The notes beneath the pieces are model-generated. The model had not been told where the DNA came from and searched no databases. It saw nothing but the letters and a program-made list of their open reading frames with translations. Of a DNA stretch of 13,833 bases, positions 1 through 10,356 are shown in pieces. Origin of the DNA: a bacterium UBP9_UBA1432 (GTDB lineage Bacteria; Vulcanimicrobiota; Xenobia; Xenobiales; Xenobiaceae); contig DCTU01000262.1 of NCBI GenBank assembly GCA_002329445.1, positions 1-13,833 of the forward strand, given 5' to 3'. How positions within the stretch are numbered: the stretch's first letter is position 1; the number at the start of each line of letters is the position of its first letter. The position numbers and the translations under genes are program-made.

Positions 1-233
1 GACTTGGCCCCCCAGCCGATCTCCGGGGCCAGGAAATACTCCCAGATTCCGAGCTCCTCCAGCCGACGTCGGGCCAGGTCGGAGTCGTTGCGGCTGGCCA
101 GCGAGTGCAGGATGCCGCGCTGGTCCAGGGTCTGCAGGGTCTCGAGAACCCCGGGGCGCAGCCGCCCCCCCCCGCCTTCCAGCAGGACCCCTTCCCAGAG
201 GGTCTGGTCCAGGTCCCAGACCAGGCACTTCAC
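1..233 (-). CDS. fkbH: FkbH-type HAD-IIIC protein, glyceryl-ACP forming (partial, N-terminal part only)
   Basis: Only about the first 77 residues lie in the window; the gene runs off position 1. They contain the HAD nucleophile motif near the N-terminus (KCLVWDLDQTLWEGVLLEG, with the DLDQT aspartates). Next come LRPGVLETL, the second HAD segment LHSLASRNDSDLARRRL, and PEIGWGAK. This order and spacing are those of FkbH-like proteins. Those enzymes take 1,3-bisphosphoglycerate, dephosphorylate it and load the glyceryl group onto the phosphopantetheine arm of a discrete ACP. The three genes upstream in the same operon are exactly its usual partners. The start chosen is GTG at 233, with GGAAGAG six bases before it; an in-frame TTG at 248 directly after the upstream stop codon is the alternative. 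A run of nine C (165-173) encodes a Gly-rich stretch, but the length between LLE and LRPG matches the family pattern, so the frame looks intact. Family assignment is firm; the exact product of the pathway is inferred. Confidence 0.88.
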   Translation of the reverse strand, partial: MKCLVWDLDQTLWEGVLLEGGGGRLRPGVLETLQTLDQRGILHSLASRNDSDLARRRLEELGIWEYFLAPEIGWGAK

Positions 234-251
234 CTTGCGCTCTTCCAAGGT

Positions 252-1403
252 CTAGGCCTCCGGATCGGGCCGCAGATCGCCTCGGGCCTGGCCGGCGATC
301 AGGCCCTGGAGGACCTCGCTGGCTCCCTCGATGATCTCCATGGTCTTGGCGTCGCGCAGGTAGCGCGAGACCGGATGCTCGGCGCTGCAGCCGCTGGCGC
401 CATGCACCTGCACCGCGTCCTGGGCGGCCCGCATGGCCATGGTCGAGGCGTGGTACTTGGCCAGCAGCGTGTCCAGGGTGCTGCGGGGATGGCCCGCGGC
501 GCGCGCCGCGGCGGCCTGCAGGCAGAGCAGACGCGAAGCCCGCACTCCCACCACCATGTCCGCCAGCATGCGCTGCACGAGCTGATGCCCCGCCAAGGGC
601 CGGCCGAACTGCTGGCGGGTGGAGGCGTGACGGACGCTGGCCTCCAGGCAGGCCTGGCCCAGGCCCACGCAGCCCCAGGCCACGCTGAAGCGGCCCAGGT
701 CCAGGGCCGAGGCCATCACGGGAAAGCCGAAGCCGGGACGGGCCAGCACGCGCCCGGGTGGGATCCGGCAGTCTTGAAAGCGGATCTCGGCCAGCATGCT
801 GGCCCGGGTCCCCAGCATGCCCCGGATGGGGGTCCGCTGGACCCCGGGGGCCGACCCGTCCACCAGCAGGGCCAGGGTCTGCTCGCCGTGCCGGGCCAGC
901 ACCAGAAGCAGCGTGGCCACCTCGCCGAAGGTGATCCACTTCTTGTGCCCGTTCAGGACCCAGCCCTGCCCGTCTGGGGTCGCCGTGGTCTGCACGGAGC
1001 GGGCGTCGCTGCCCACCTCGGGCTCGGTCAGGGCGAACGCCGCCAAGGCCCGCCCGGAGGCCAATTCGGGAAGCCATCTCGCTTTCTGCTCGGGCGTCCC
1101 CCAGGCGCCGATCGCCTGGCAGACCATCCCATGCACGGTCAGGAGGCTGCGCGCCGAGGAACAGGCTGCCCCGATCTCTTCGTTGAGGAAGCCGAAGGTG
1201 AGAGGGTCCAGCGCGCTGCCCCCGTGGGCTGCGGGGACCAGGGCCCCCAGGTGGCCCTGGGAGGCCATGAGGGAGATCACCCCCTCGTCCAGCCTCTCCT
1301 CGCGATCGAAGCGAGCGGCGTGGGGCTCGACGTGGCGCCGGGCGAAGGCCCGAAAGCCCGCCCGGGCAGACTCCTGATCGGCCGTCCACAGGTGGGGTTC
1401 CAC
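252..1403 (-). CDS. fkbI: Acyl-CoA dehydrogenase family oxidase of (hydroxy)malonyl-ACP synthesis (FkbI-like)
   Basis: A 383-residue protein of full acyl-CoA dehydrogenase length. Visible family marks are LTEPEVGSD at about 125-133 and NGHKKWITFG at 151-160 (the FAD/substrate-binding middle domain). The C-terminal helical domain ends with MEIIEGASEVLQ; its Glu359 sits where acyl-CoA dehydrogenases carry the catalytic base. Between the ACP gene and the FkbH gene, the expected role is that of FkbI/ZmaE. Those enzymes act on the ACP-bound three-carbon unit and oxidise the C3 aldehyde made by the hydroxyacyl dehydrogenase to the carboxylate, giving hydroxymalonyl-ACP. The start is GTG at 1403, seven bases after the ACP stop codon, so translation is probably coupled; the stop TAG at 254-252 is close to the next start. 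A catabolic short-chain acyl-CoA dehydrogenase is the alternative reading, but the neighbours argue strongly against it. Confidence 0.88.
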   Translation of the reverse strand: MEPHLWTADQESARAGFRAFARRHVEPHAARFDREERLDEGVISLMASQGHLGALVPAAHGGSALDPLTFGFLNEEIGAACSSARSLLTVHGMVCQAIGAWGTPEQKARWLPELASGRALAAFALTEPEVGSDARSVQTTATPDGQGWVLNGHKKWITFGEVATLLLVLARHGEQTLALLVDGSAPGVQRTPIRGMLGTRASMLAEIRFQDCRIPPGRVLARPGFGFPVMASALDLGRFSVAWGCVGLGQACLEASVRHASTRQQFGRPLAGHQLVQRMLADMVVGVRASRLLCLQAAAARAAGHPRSTLDTLLAKYHASTMAMRAAQDAVQVHGASGCSAEHPVSRYLRDAKTMEIIEGASEVLQGLIAGQARGDLRPDPEA

Positions 1404-1410
1404 GGGTTCT

Positions 1411-1659
1411 TCAGGCCTCGCCGCGCTTGCGGGCCACGAAATCCAGCACCGACTGGATCGAGCGGAAGTTGGCCATGTCGAAGTCCTCCTCGTCCAGGAC
1501 GACGGAGAACTCCTCCTGCACGAAGTTCAAGAGTGAAACCAGGTAGAGCGAATTGACGAAGCCACCGGCGAAGAGATCGTCCTGGTCGCCCAGGGACGAG
1601 ACGTCGCAGAGCTTCCCCAGGAAGGCCCGCAGGGCGACCCGACGCGGATCCGGGTTCAA
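1411..1659 (-). CDS. fkbJ: Discrete acyl carrier protein carrying the glycerate-derived unit (FkbJ-like)
   Basis: An 82-residue acidic protein of acyl-carrier size. The phosphopantetheine site is GGFVNSLYLVSLLNFVQEEF, with Ser37 in an NSL context. The usual carrier motif is DSL; the VNSL form is seen in FkbJ-type carriers of the methoxymalonyl pathway. The last helix (FRSIQSVLDFVARKR) is also typical. The carrier would hold the glyceryl group loaded by the FkbH protein while the two dehydrogenases convert it to hydroxymalonyl-ACP, then hand it to a polyketide synthase acyltransferase. The start is TTG at 1659: no other in-frame start lies nearby, GGGAGG stands six bases upstream, and the TTG overlaps the stop codon of the preceding gene in a TTGA junction. 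Recognition as a carrier protein is very firm; the pathway role follows from context. Confidence 0.9.
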   Translation of the reverse strand: MNPDPRRVALRAFLGKLCDVSSLGDQDDLFAGGFVNSLYLVSLLNFVQEEFSVVLDEEDFDMANFRSIQSVLDFVARKRGEA

Positions 1660-2522
1660 GGCGCACCTCCCAGGCCCGGATGGACGAAGAAGCCCTGGCC
1701 GCTCTTGCGCCCCAGCCTCCCCGCCTCCACCATCCGACGCAGGAGGGGACAGGGGCGGAACTTCTCTCCCAAATCCCGCGCCAGGACCTCCAGGGACTGC
1801 AGGACGGTGTCCAGGCCGATCATGTCCGCCGTCTCCAGAGGACCCATCTTGTGACTGAAGCAGCCTTTGAAGAGACGGTCGATGTCTTCCGGGGCCGCCA
1901 CTCCCTCGGCCACCAGACAGATCGCCTCATTCACCGTCAGCATCAGGACGCGATTGCTGACGAAGCCCGGCGAGTCGGCCACCTCGATGGCGGTCTTGCC
2001 CAGGCCGGCCAGGAAGTCGCGCGCCGACTGAAGGGTCTGCGCGCTGGTGTAGAAGCCACGGATCATCTCGACGGTGGCCTTCAGGGGAACCGGATTCATG
2101 AAGTGCAGGCCCACGACCCGCTCGGGTTGGGGGACCAGGGCCGCCAGCCGGGTGATCGGGATGGCCGAGGTGGCCGAGGCCAGCAGGCTCTCGCCCGGGC
2201 AGAGCCGGCCCAGATGGCTCCAGGCGGCCTTCTTGGTCTCCCAGATCTCGGGGATGGCCTCGACGAGCAGAGGCGCCTCCGCAAGATCCTCGACCTCCAG
2301 CGAGAAGGAGATCCTCTCCAGCACCTGCTCCAGACGGACGGCCGGGCCGCCCAGCAGGCGCTGGAGGGGAACCGAGCGGGCCAGCTCCTGGCGGGCCCGG
2401 GAGAGCGCCTGGGGGGTCACGTCCACCAGCACGACCTCATGGCCCGAGGCCGCGGCGCTCTGGGCCAGGCCCGCGCCGATGATCCCGGCCCCCAGAATCC
2501 CGATCCTGCTGCGCTCTTCCAT
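1656..2522 (-). CDS. fkbK: 3-hydroxyacyl-CoA dehydrogenase family enzyme of (hydroxy)malonyl-ACP synthesis (FkbK-like)
   Basis: A 288-residue protein, the length of short 3-hydroxybutyryl-CoA dehydrogenases. The N-terminal Rossmann fold shows GAGIIGAG at 11-18 and an acidic Asp34 at the end of the second strand, which favours NAD+. Catalytic residues align by spacing with the family: His140 in GLHFMNPVP, Glu152 in VEMI, and Asn189 in DSPGFVSNRV. In place of NTSS it has SATSA (116-120). As the first gene of the cassette, its likely job is that of FkbK/ZmaG: oxidation of the C3 hydroxyl of glyceryl-ACP to the aldehyde before the acyl-CoA dehydrogenase-like enzyme makes the acid. The start is ATG at 2522. 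The stop overlaps the ACP start by four bases, which suggests translational coupling. Read alone it could pass for a butyrate or beta-oxidation enzyme; the downstream ACP and FkbH genes make that unlikely. Confidence 0.9.
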   Translation of the reverse strand: MEERSRIGILGAGIIGAGLAQSAAASGHEVVLVDVTPQALSRARQELARSVPLQRLLGGPAVRLEQVLERISFSLEVEDLAEAPLLVEAIPEIWETKKAAWSHLGRLCPGESLLASATSAIPITRLAALVPQPERVVGLHFMNPVPLKATVEMIRGFYTSAQTLQSARDFLAGLGKTAIEVADSPGFVSNRVLMLTVNEAICLVAEGVAAPEDIDRLFKGCFSHKMGPLETADMIGLDTVLQSLEVLARDLGEKFRPCPLLRRMVEAGRLGRKSGQGFFVHPGLGGAP

Positions 2523-2604
2523 GGGCTACGTGCTCCGTCGCCCCGCCTTCCCGGCTCTATGGGGGAATCCTCCCCTCCGGGTCACCCGTCCCAGGAGCGG
2601 GACC
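2523..2604. promoter_or_regulatory. Short gap upstream of the extender-unit operon
   Basis: These 82 bases separate the end of the small YbjN-like gene from the first gene of the hydroxymalonyl-ACP cassette, both on the minus strand. They hold two small perfect hairpins: GGGGA-ATCC-TCCCC (2562-2575) and GTCCC-AGGAGC-GGGAC (2588-2603). Neither is followed by a T run on the minus strand, so they are not convincing terminators. No clear -35/-10 pair was found. A GGAG lies about eleven bases before the downstream ATG. The two genes may be co-transcribed, or a promoter may lie here; the sequence does not decide. Confidence 0.25.
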
Positions 2605-3060
2605 TCAGTAGTCGTCCCGGCCGAACTCCCTCTCGCAGCGGTCGGCGGCCTGGGCCACGGCGAAGACGCTGGCCTGGAGGTCGGCAGGAGCGAAGCTGTC
2701 CAGCAAATGGTCGACGCTGGCCATCACCAGGGCATACCGGTCGTTCTCGACCAGGCCGTAGCGCGCCAGGGTCATCGTCTCGTTGGCCCGCAGCAGGTCC
2801 AAGGCCAACCGGGGCAGGAGCGCCTGGAAGGCGGCCTTCTCCATCTGCAGGCCGGGCGAGAAGACCGTCACGGTGGGGCGTCCCGCGTGGCTGGAGTCGC
2901 GCACGTAGACCCCCTGAAGCCGCCCCTGGCCCAGATCCACGCCCAGGAAGAACCGACGGGTGTCCTCCTCCAGGCGCCCCACCAGGCCAATCTGCGCGGC
3001 CAGCTCGGCCACCTTGCCCAGGACCTCCAGGCTCGAATCGCGTGCCGGATCATGTGCCAT
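2605..3060 (-). CDS. Small uncharacterised protein, possibly YbjN/CesT-like fold
   Basis: A 151-residue soluble protein with no signal peptide, no membrane segment and no catalytic motif that can be recognised. The pattern is an N-terminal helix (SSLEVLGKVAELAAQIGL), a set of beta strands (FFLGVDLGQ, LQGVYVRDSS, TVTVFSPG), a helix (LLPRLALDLLRANETM), then LARYGLVENDRYALVMASVDHLL and a C-terminal helix (LQASVFAVAQAADRCEREFG). That order resembles the YbjN / type III chaperone-like family, but this rests on pattern only. The start chosen is ATG at 3060, preceded by GAAAGGAG at a spacing of seven; a longer open frame reaching 3297 would run through the divergent cupin gene and is rejected. It lies 82 bases upstream of the extender-unit cassette in the same direction and could be its first gene. 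Its function is unknown. Confidence 0.72.
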   Translation of the reverse strand: MAHDPARDSSLEVLGKVAELAAQIGLVGRLEEDTRRFFLGVDLGQGRLQGVYVRDSSHAGRPTVTVFSPGLQMEKAAFQALLPRLALDLLRANETMTLARYGLVENDRYALVMASVDHLLDSFAPADLQASVFAVAQAADRCEREFGRDDY

Positions 3061-3185
3061 CGGGATGCTCCTTTCGGGGTACCGGGAAGCCTTCGCCCAC
3101 AAGACCGGGCGTCCTGTGCGCATGTCGAGAGGGCTGCGTGGACCCAGGCCGAACAGGGGCGCACCTTCCCATGGAGTCCTGAAGA
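3061..3185. promoter_or_regulatory. Divergent intergenic region between the YbjN-like gene and the cupin gene
   Basis: This 125-base gap must hold the start signals of both divergent genes. An interrupted palindrome, TTCGGGGTACCGGGAA, is centred on GGTACC at 3073-3088; the outer TTC/GAA and inner GGTACC are symmetric, with mismatches between. It lies just upstream of the ribosome binding site of the minus-strand gene and could be an operator. No consensus sigma-70 boxes were recognised on either strand. The cupin side has GGAG nine bases before its ATG. Confidence 0.3.
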
Positions 3186-3737
3186 ATGGCGCGTGCTGGC
3201 CAGGTCCTGAAAATCGGAACGATGACCCTGACGGTCCGAAGATGCGACGACGAGGTCCTGGAGGTCGTGGCCCGCTACCCGCCCGGAGACCCGGCACCGC
3301 CCGAGCACTTCCACCCCACCCAGACCGAACGCTTCGAAGTGCTGGAGGGAACCCTCGAGATCGAGATGGAGGGCCAGCACTTCACCCTGGAGGCCACCCA
3401 GTGCCTGGAGATCCCTCCGGGTTGTCGACATCGGATCTGGAATGCCGGAGAAGAAGATGCCAAGGTCCTCTGGGAGACCGCCCCCCCCCAGAAGACCGCC
3501 GACTTCTACGAGGTGCTGGCGGAGTTGACCGACCCCACCGGCCCGCTCCACTCGGCCCCCCCCAACCTGCCCCAGACCGCCGTCCTGATGGCGGAGTACG
3601 ACCGTGAGATGCGGCTGACCCATCCCCTGCGACCCGTCCAGAAGCTCATGACGAGCGTGGTGGCGCCCCTGGGCTGGCTGATGGGCTACCGCTCGCGCCC
3701 CCAACGAGGAACCCCGGAAGCCCCGGCCGATCCCTGA
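3186..3737 (+). CDS. Single-domain cupin protein
   Basis: A 183-residue protein with one conserved cupin barrel. Motif 1 is complete: Gly34, His41, His43, Glu48 and Gly55 in the standard spacing (EHFHPTQTERFEVLEG). Motif 2 has PPGCRHRIWN with His82 and Asn86. His41, His43, Glu48 and His82 form the usual metal-binding set, so a bound divalent metal is expected. The C-terminal 60 residues carry a helix and an amphipathic segment ending PLGWLMGYRSRPQR, a tail seen in several uncharacterised cupins. No substrate can be named; isomerase, dioxygenase or sugar/small-molecule binding are all possible for this fold. It is the only complete plus-strand gene in the window, divergent from the YbjN-like gene and convergent with the TetR gene. 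The start is ATG at 3186 with GGAG upstream. A nine-C run at 3481-3489 lies in frame inside the gene. Confidence 0.85.
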   Translation: MARAGQVLKIGTMTLTVRRCDDEVLEVVARYPPGDPAPPEHFHPTQTERFEVLEGTLEIEMEGQHFTLEATQCLEIPPGCRHRIWNAGEEDAKVLWETAPPQKTADFYEVLAELTDPTGPLHSAPPNLPQTAVLMAEYDREMRLTHPLRPVQKLMTSVVAPLGWLMGYRSRPQRGTPEAPADP

Positions 3738-3744
3738 CAGAAAG

Positions 3745-3766
3745 GCCTTCCCCCCGGAGGCGGGGC
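3745..3766. terminator. Weak hairpin in the convergent gap between the cupin and TetR genes
   Basis: GCCTTCCC and GGCGGGGC can pair across a six-base loop, with two G:U pairs and one mismatch. No T run follows on either strand. The 34-base convergent gap is where termination for both genes would be expected, so this is a candidate only. Confidence 0.2.
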
Positions 3767-3771
3767 TGAGT

Positions 3772-4371
3772 TCAGGTCCGCGGCACCAGGCCGTAGAGCA
3801 GGGCCTCCACCATGGGCTCGACGTCGCTCCGTCCAGGTGCCTTCTCCAGGTGCTCCATGGCCAGGACGTTGTACAGGCCTCGGGCTACCCGGACGGTGTC
3901 GTGGGGCATGAACTCACCCCGATCGATCCGGCCCTGGAAGAAGCTGGCCAGGAGCTCGGTCATCTGCTCCCTGGTCTGGCGCAGCGCCTGGGCCACCGTG
4001 GGGAAACGGCCGGCAGCGCGCATGCACAGCCACATGACGTCGCGGTGCTCCTCCATGAAGGTGGAGATTCCCCGCAGCATCCGCATCAGCACCTCGGAGG
4101 CGCTGCCCTCCAGATGGCCATCGAGCAGGGGGCGCAATCGGGAGAGCGCGTCGAAGTGGCTCACCACGGCAACCAACAGGTCTTCCTTGGAGGGATAGTA
4201 GTGGTAGAGCAGGCCCGCCGAGACTCCGGCCTCACGGGCGATGTCCTTGGTCGTGGTGCCCTCCAGGCCCCTCTGGGCGAAGAGGCGGGCCGCCACTTCC
4301 AAGAGCTGCTCGCGTCGGAACTCGCGCTGGCGTCCCCGGGAAGCCCCCATGTGGGACAGGTCCGAACTCAT
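3772..4371 (-). CDS. TetR-family repressor, last gene of the efflux operon
   Basis: A 199-residue protein with the TetR N-terminal DNA-binding domain: LLEVAARLFAQRGLEGTTTKDIAREAGVSAGLLYHYYPSKEDLL, residues about 23-66 (helix-turn-helix about 39-58). The C-terminal part is all-helical and variable, as expected for the ligand-binding and dimer domain; the ligand cannot be read from it. The ATG overlaps the stop codon of the TolC-like gene in an ATGA junction, with GGAG nine bases upstream, so it is translated as the fourth gene of the pump operon. Two palindromes of TetR-operator shape lie in front of the first gene of that operon, which suggests feedback control: ligand, perhaps a pump substrate, releases the repressor and switches on pump and repressor together. 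An internal ATG at codon 8 is an alternative start. Confidence 0.92.
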   Translation of the reverse strand: MSSDLSHMGASRGRQREFRREQLLEVAARLFAQRGLEGTTTKDIAREAGVSAGLLYHYYPSKEDLLVAVVSHFDALSRLRPLLDGHLEGSASEVLMRMLRGISTFMEEHRDVMWLCMRAAGRFPTVAQALRQTREQMTELLASFFQGRIDRGEFMPHDTVRVARGLYNVLAMEHLEKAPGRSDVEPMVEALLYGLVPRT

Positions 4372-5848
4372 GGCGAAGGCTCCGGGGTGACGGCCTCGTC
4401 GGGGGGGCTGGCCGGAGGAAGGAGCACCGGCACCCGGTCTTCCGAGCTGCCCTCGCGCAGGAAGAGCGGGCCGGGCGGCTCCACCGGGAACTCGCCGGAG
4501 ATGGCCCGGTTCCAGGAGACCGCCGCGCCCAGGTAGCCATAGCGGGCCGCCAGCAGGGCCTGACGAGCGGAAACCAGGGCGGTCTGGGCGTCCAGCAGTT
4601 CGGTCGAAGTGGACAGACCCGCGCCGTAGCGGACCTCCGCGACCCGGGCGGCCTCGGTGGCCTCCTCCAGCCCGATCCGGGCCTGGGTGATGCGCTGCCA
4701 GCGGCTGGCCAGGTTCAGGAAACTGTCCTCGACGTCCAGGCGCACGGCCCGCCGCACGGCCTCCAGGTTGGCGGCCAGTCCGCGGACGGCCTCGCGGGCC
4801 TGTCCGGCCTGGGCCCGGGCCGCCCCGCCGTCATACAACGGCATGTTCAGGACGACCCCGGTCACCCACTGATGGCCCGGAGACATCCCCGCCGAAGTCT
4901 GGCTGGTGAACTGCGACTGAAGCGCCACGGTCGGGTTGTCCTGGCTCTCGGCCAGCCCGATCCGGGCCCGGGCGGCCTCCAGGCCCCAGAGCAGAGCCTG
5001 GATCTCGGGTCGGCGAGCCAGGGCCTGCTGCATCGCCAGGTCCATCTCGGTCGGCGGAGGGGTGTCGAAGGGGACCGGCTCCAGGACCAGGTCCGACCCC
5101 GGCGGCAGACCCATGCGGCTGGCCAGGCGCGCCTCGGCCACCTGCTGGGCGTTCTGGGCCTCCAGGAGCTGCTGGCGGGCTCGGGTGGCCTCGGAGCGGA
5201 CCCGGAGCACGTCGAAGCGGGCCACGGTCCCCGCCTCGAAGAGGGCCTCGGCATCGCGCAGGGCTGCCTCGCGGGCCTCCAGCCGCTGCTGGGCGATGGT
5301 GACCTCCTCCTCAGCCAGCAGCGCGACCAGGTAGATGTTGGCCGTGGAGGCCAGCTCGTTGGCCAGCAGGCCGCGATACTCCTCCAGAGCGGCCCTTTCG
5401 GCCATCTGTCCGGCCAGCACCGCAAAATGAAGCCGCCCGAAGGTGGCCACGGCCTGGCGCAGGACCAGGGCCGCCTTGTAGCTGTCCTGGGGACTGACCA
5501 CGAAGTTCCGGCCCGAGAGCGAGGCCGCCACCTCCCGGTCCAAACGGGAATAGGTGCCCTCGATTCCCAAGGTGGGGTTGCCTGCGCTGCGAGCCTCCTC
5601 GGTCGTCCAGCGGGCCCCGTCCACCCGAGCGCGCGCCGCCTCCAGCTCCGGGCTGGAGTCCACGGCGGCCTTCAAAGCGCCGCGGAAATCCACCTTCAAC
5701 GGCTCCTGCGAGCCCACGGTGGCTGAGGCCGGGGCCTCCGGAGGAGCCGTGGAGGTCGGCTCGGCGGCGGCAGGCCCGACCAGGGCCAGAGCTGCCAACA
5801 CGGGCAGGACCAGGCGGCCTACCAGGCCGCGAAACCAGGTGCGGTTCA

Positions 5849-5849
<1 letters not shown>
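4368..5849 (-). CDS. TolC-like outer-membrane efflux channel
   Basis: A 493-residue protein with an N-terminal Sec signal peptide: Arg-rich start, then LVLPVLAALALVGPAAA, with likely cleavage after AAA. A Pro/Ala/Ser-rich linker follows, then two copies of the outer-membrane efflux protein domain (about 55-250 and 265-460), with the long Ala/Glu/Arg-rich helices that build the periplasmic tunnel. Three subunits would form the exit duct of the pump encoded just upstream. The stop of the RND gene overlaps this start: ATG at 5849 shares one base with that TGA, and a GTG one codon earlier (5852) is the other choice. GGGAG stands 8 or 5 bases upstream respectively. The 3' end overlaps the TetR start by four bases. 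Whether it serves only this pump or others as well cannot be told. Confidence 0.93.
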
Positions 5850-8955
<3,106 letters not shown>

Positions 8956-8959
<4 letters not shown>

Positions 8960-10284
8960 GCCTGGCTCCCCTCTTCCTGACGGAGCTCCAGAAGCCGACC
9001 ATCCTGGAGCTGGTCACCACCCGAGACCACCACGGTGGACCCTGCAGGGATTCCCGTGACCACGGCCTCCAGCTCGGTCTGGAAGAGCACCTGGACCGGC
9101 AGACGACGGGCCTTGGCGTCCTCCGCCAGCACCAGGGTGATCTCCTCCCCCTTCTTGTTCAGGGCCGCTCGAGGGACCACGATGCCCTCGACCTGGCGCA
9201 GAACCAGCCGGGCAGAAGCATAGGCGCCCTCCACCAGGTTTCCGTCGGGGTTGGGAATCTGCACGCGCACGGTGATGGAGTGGGTCGCCGGATCCGAAGC
9301 CGGAATCACGTCCACGACCTTCCCCAGCACCGTCCCTGCGACCGAGGTCTGGACCTGGACCGGGGCATGTCGGCGCACGGCGGCGCGGTGGCGCTCGTCC
9401 AGGGGAGCCACCATGTCCAGGGTCGAGTTGTCCACCACCAGGAACAAGAGCGTCCCGCTGTTGTTGCCCAGCGCCTGACCGGGCTCGACCGCGCGTTGGA
9501 CCACCGTCCCCGCGATGGGAGAGCGCAGCACCGTGTCCCGGAGATCCACCCGGACCGATTCCAGGGCCGCCTGGGCCTGCTCCACCGCAGCCTGGGCGGC
9601 CTGGACTTCGGACTCACGCATGCCGACCTGCTTGCGGTTGGCCTGGGCGATCCTCACGCCCTCCCGGGCGGCCTTCTCGGCACTGCGAGCTGCCAGAAGC
9701 TGCTCAGCAGCCACCTTCGCTCGCAGCTCGGCCTGCTCCACGGCGTACTTGGAGACCGCGCTCTGGGCGAAGAGGTCCCGTTGACGCTGCAGGTTGTGGA
9801 CCGCGTCGTCATGCTCGGCCTGGGCGCGAGCCGTGTTGGCCTCGGCCTGGTAGACCGCCTGCTGGACCCGCTGCACCTCCAGCTCCGAAGACACGTCGGT
9901 CAGCCCCCGGCCGGTCCGGGCCTGCTCCAGCCGCGCGCGAGCGGCCTGGAGGTTGGCCTGGGCCTGCCGCTCCTGCGCCTGCAAGGAGCTGGACTCCAGG
10001 ATCACCAGGGGCTCACCGGCAGCCACCCGGTCCCCCTCGCGCGCCCGGACCTCCAGGACGCGACCTCCGATCCGGGAATGGACCTGAGCCTTGTTCAAGG
10101 CACGCAGGTGCCCCGTCATGAGGACCGCCTCCTCGAGGACTCCCTGCTTCGCCAGGGTCACCTGGACCGGCGCCGCAGCCTCGACGGCGGAAGCAGCGGC
10201 TTCCGGGACGGCAGGTTTTTCTCGGCCGCAGCCGACCATGAGCAGGGCGACCAGGGCCAAAAGGGGGAGATGGGAGACTCGCAT
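8956..10284 (-). CDS. Membrane-fusion (periplasmic adaptor) lipoprotein of the RND pump
   Basis: A 442-residue adaptor. The N-terminus is a lipoprotein signal: hydrophobic LPLLALVALLMVGC with Cys19 as the lipid anchor. The lipoyl-like domain is split: first half about 66-98 (HSRIGGRVLEVRAREGDRV), second half about 251-283 (LRSPIAGTVVQRAVEPGQ). Between them about 150 residues of Ala/Gln/Glu/Arg-rich heptads form the alpha-helical hairpin, longer than in AcrA. Beta-barrel and membrane-proximal domains follow (about 290-435, including VEGAYASARLVL and GIPAGSTVVVSGGDQLQDG). It bridges the RND pump to the TolC-like channel. It is the first gene of the operon, and its ATG at 10284 follows AGAAAGG at a spacing of eight; its stop overlaps the RND start in an ATGA junction. 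Two TetR-type palindromes lie upstream. Confidence 0.95.
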
Positions 10285-10305
10285 GGGAGAGGCCTTTCTG
10301 TTGGC

Positions 10306-10323
10306 TGACTGTTCATTCAGTCA
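10306..10323. promoter_or_regulatory. TetR-type operator O1 of the efflux operon
   Basis: TGACTGTTCATTCAGTCA, an 18-bp interrupted palindrome with perfect six-base arms (TGACTG/CAGTCA), 21 bases before the adaptor start codon. It is preceded by GGC, as is the second copy. Read on the minus strand it begins TTGACT, a possible -35 box. Length and symmetry suit a TetR dimer, and the only regulator gene nearby is the TetR gene at the end of this operon. Confidence 0.78.
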
Positions 10324-10356
10324 ATCTGATTCGAGGCAGTCTAGCACATCTCAGGC

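Noticed and set aside
105..1556. A 483-codon plus-strand open frame across the acyl-CoA dehydrogenase and ACP genes
   Set aside because: Low-complexity Gly/Pro/His/Gln translation, antisense to two well-supported genes.
1656..2522. Reading the dehydrogenase pair as a butyrate or beta-oxidation operon
   Set aside because: A discrete NSL-type ACP and an FkbH HAD protein in the same operon do not fit; no thiolase or enoyl-CoA hydratase is present.
3061..3297. N-terminal extension of the YbjN-like protein to 3297
   Set aside because: It would overlap the start of the divergent cupin gene and is Pro/Arg-rich; the internal ATG at 3060 has a good ribosome binding site.
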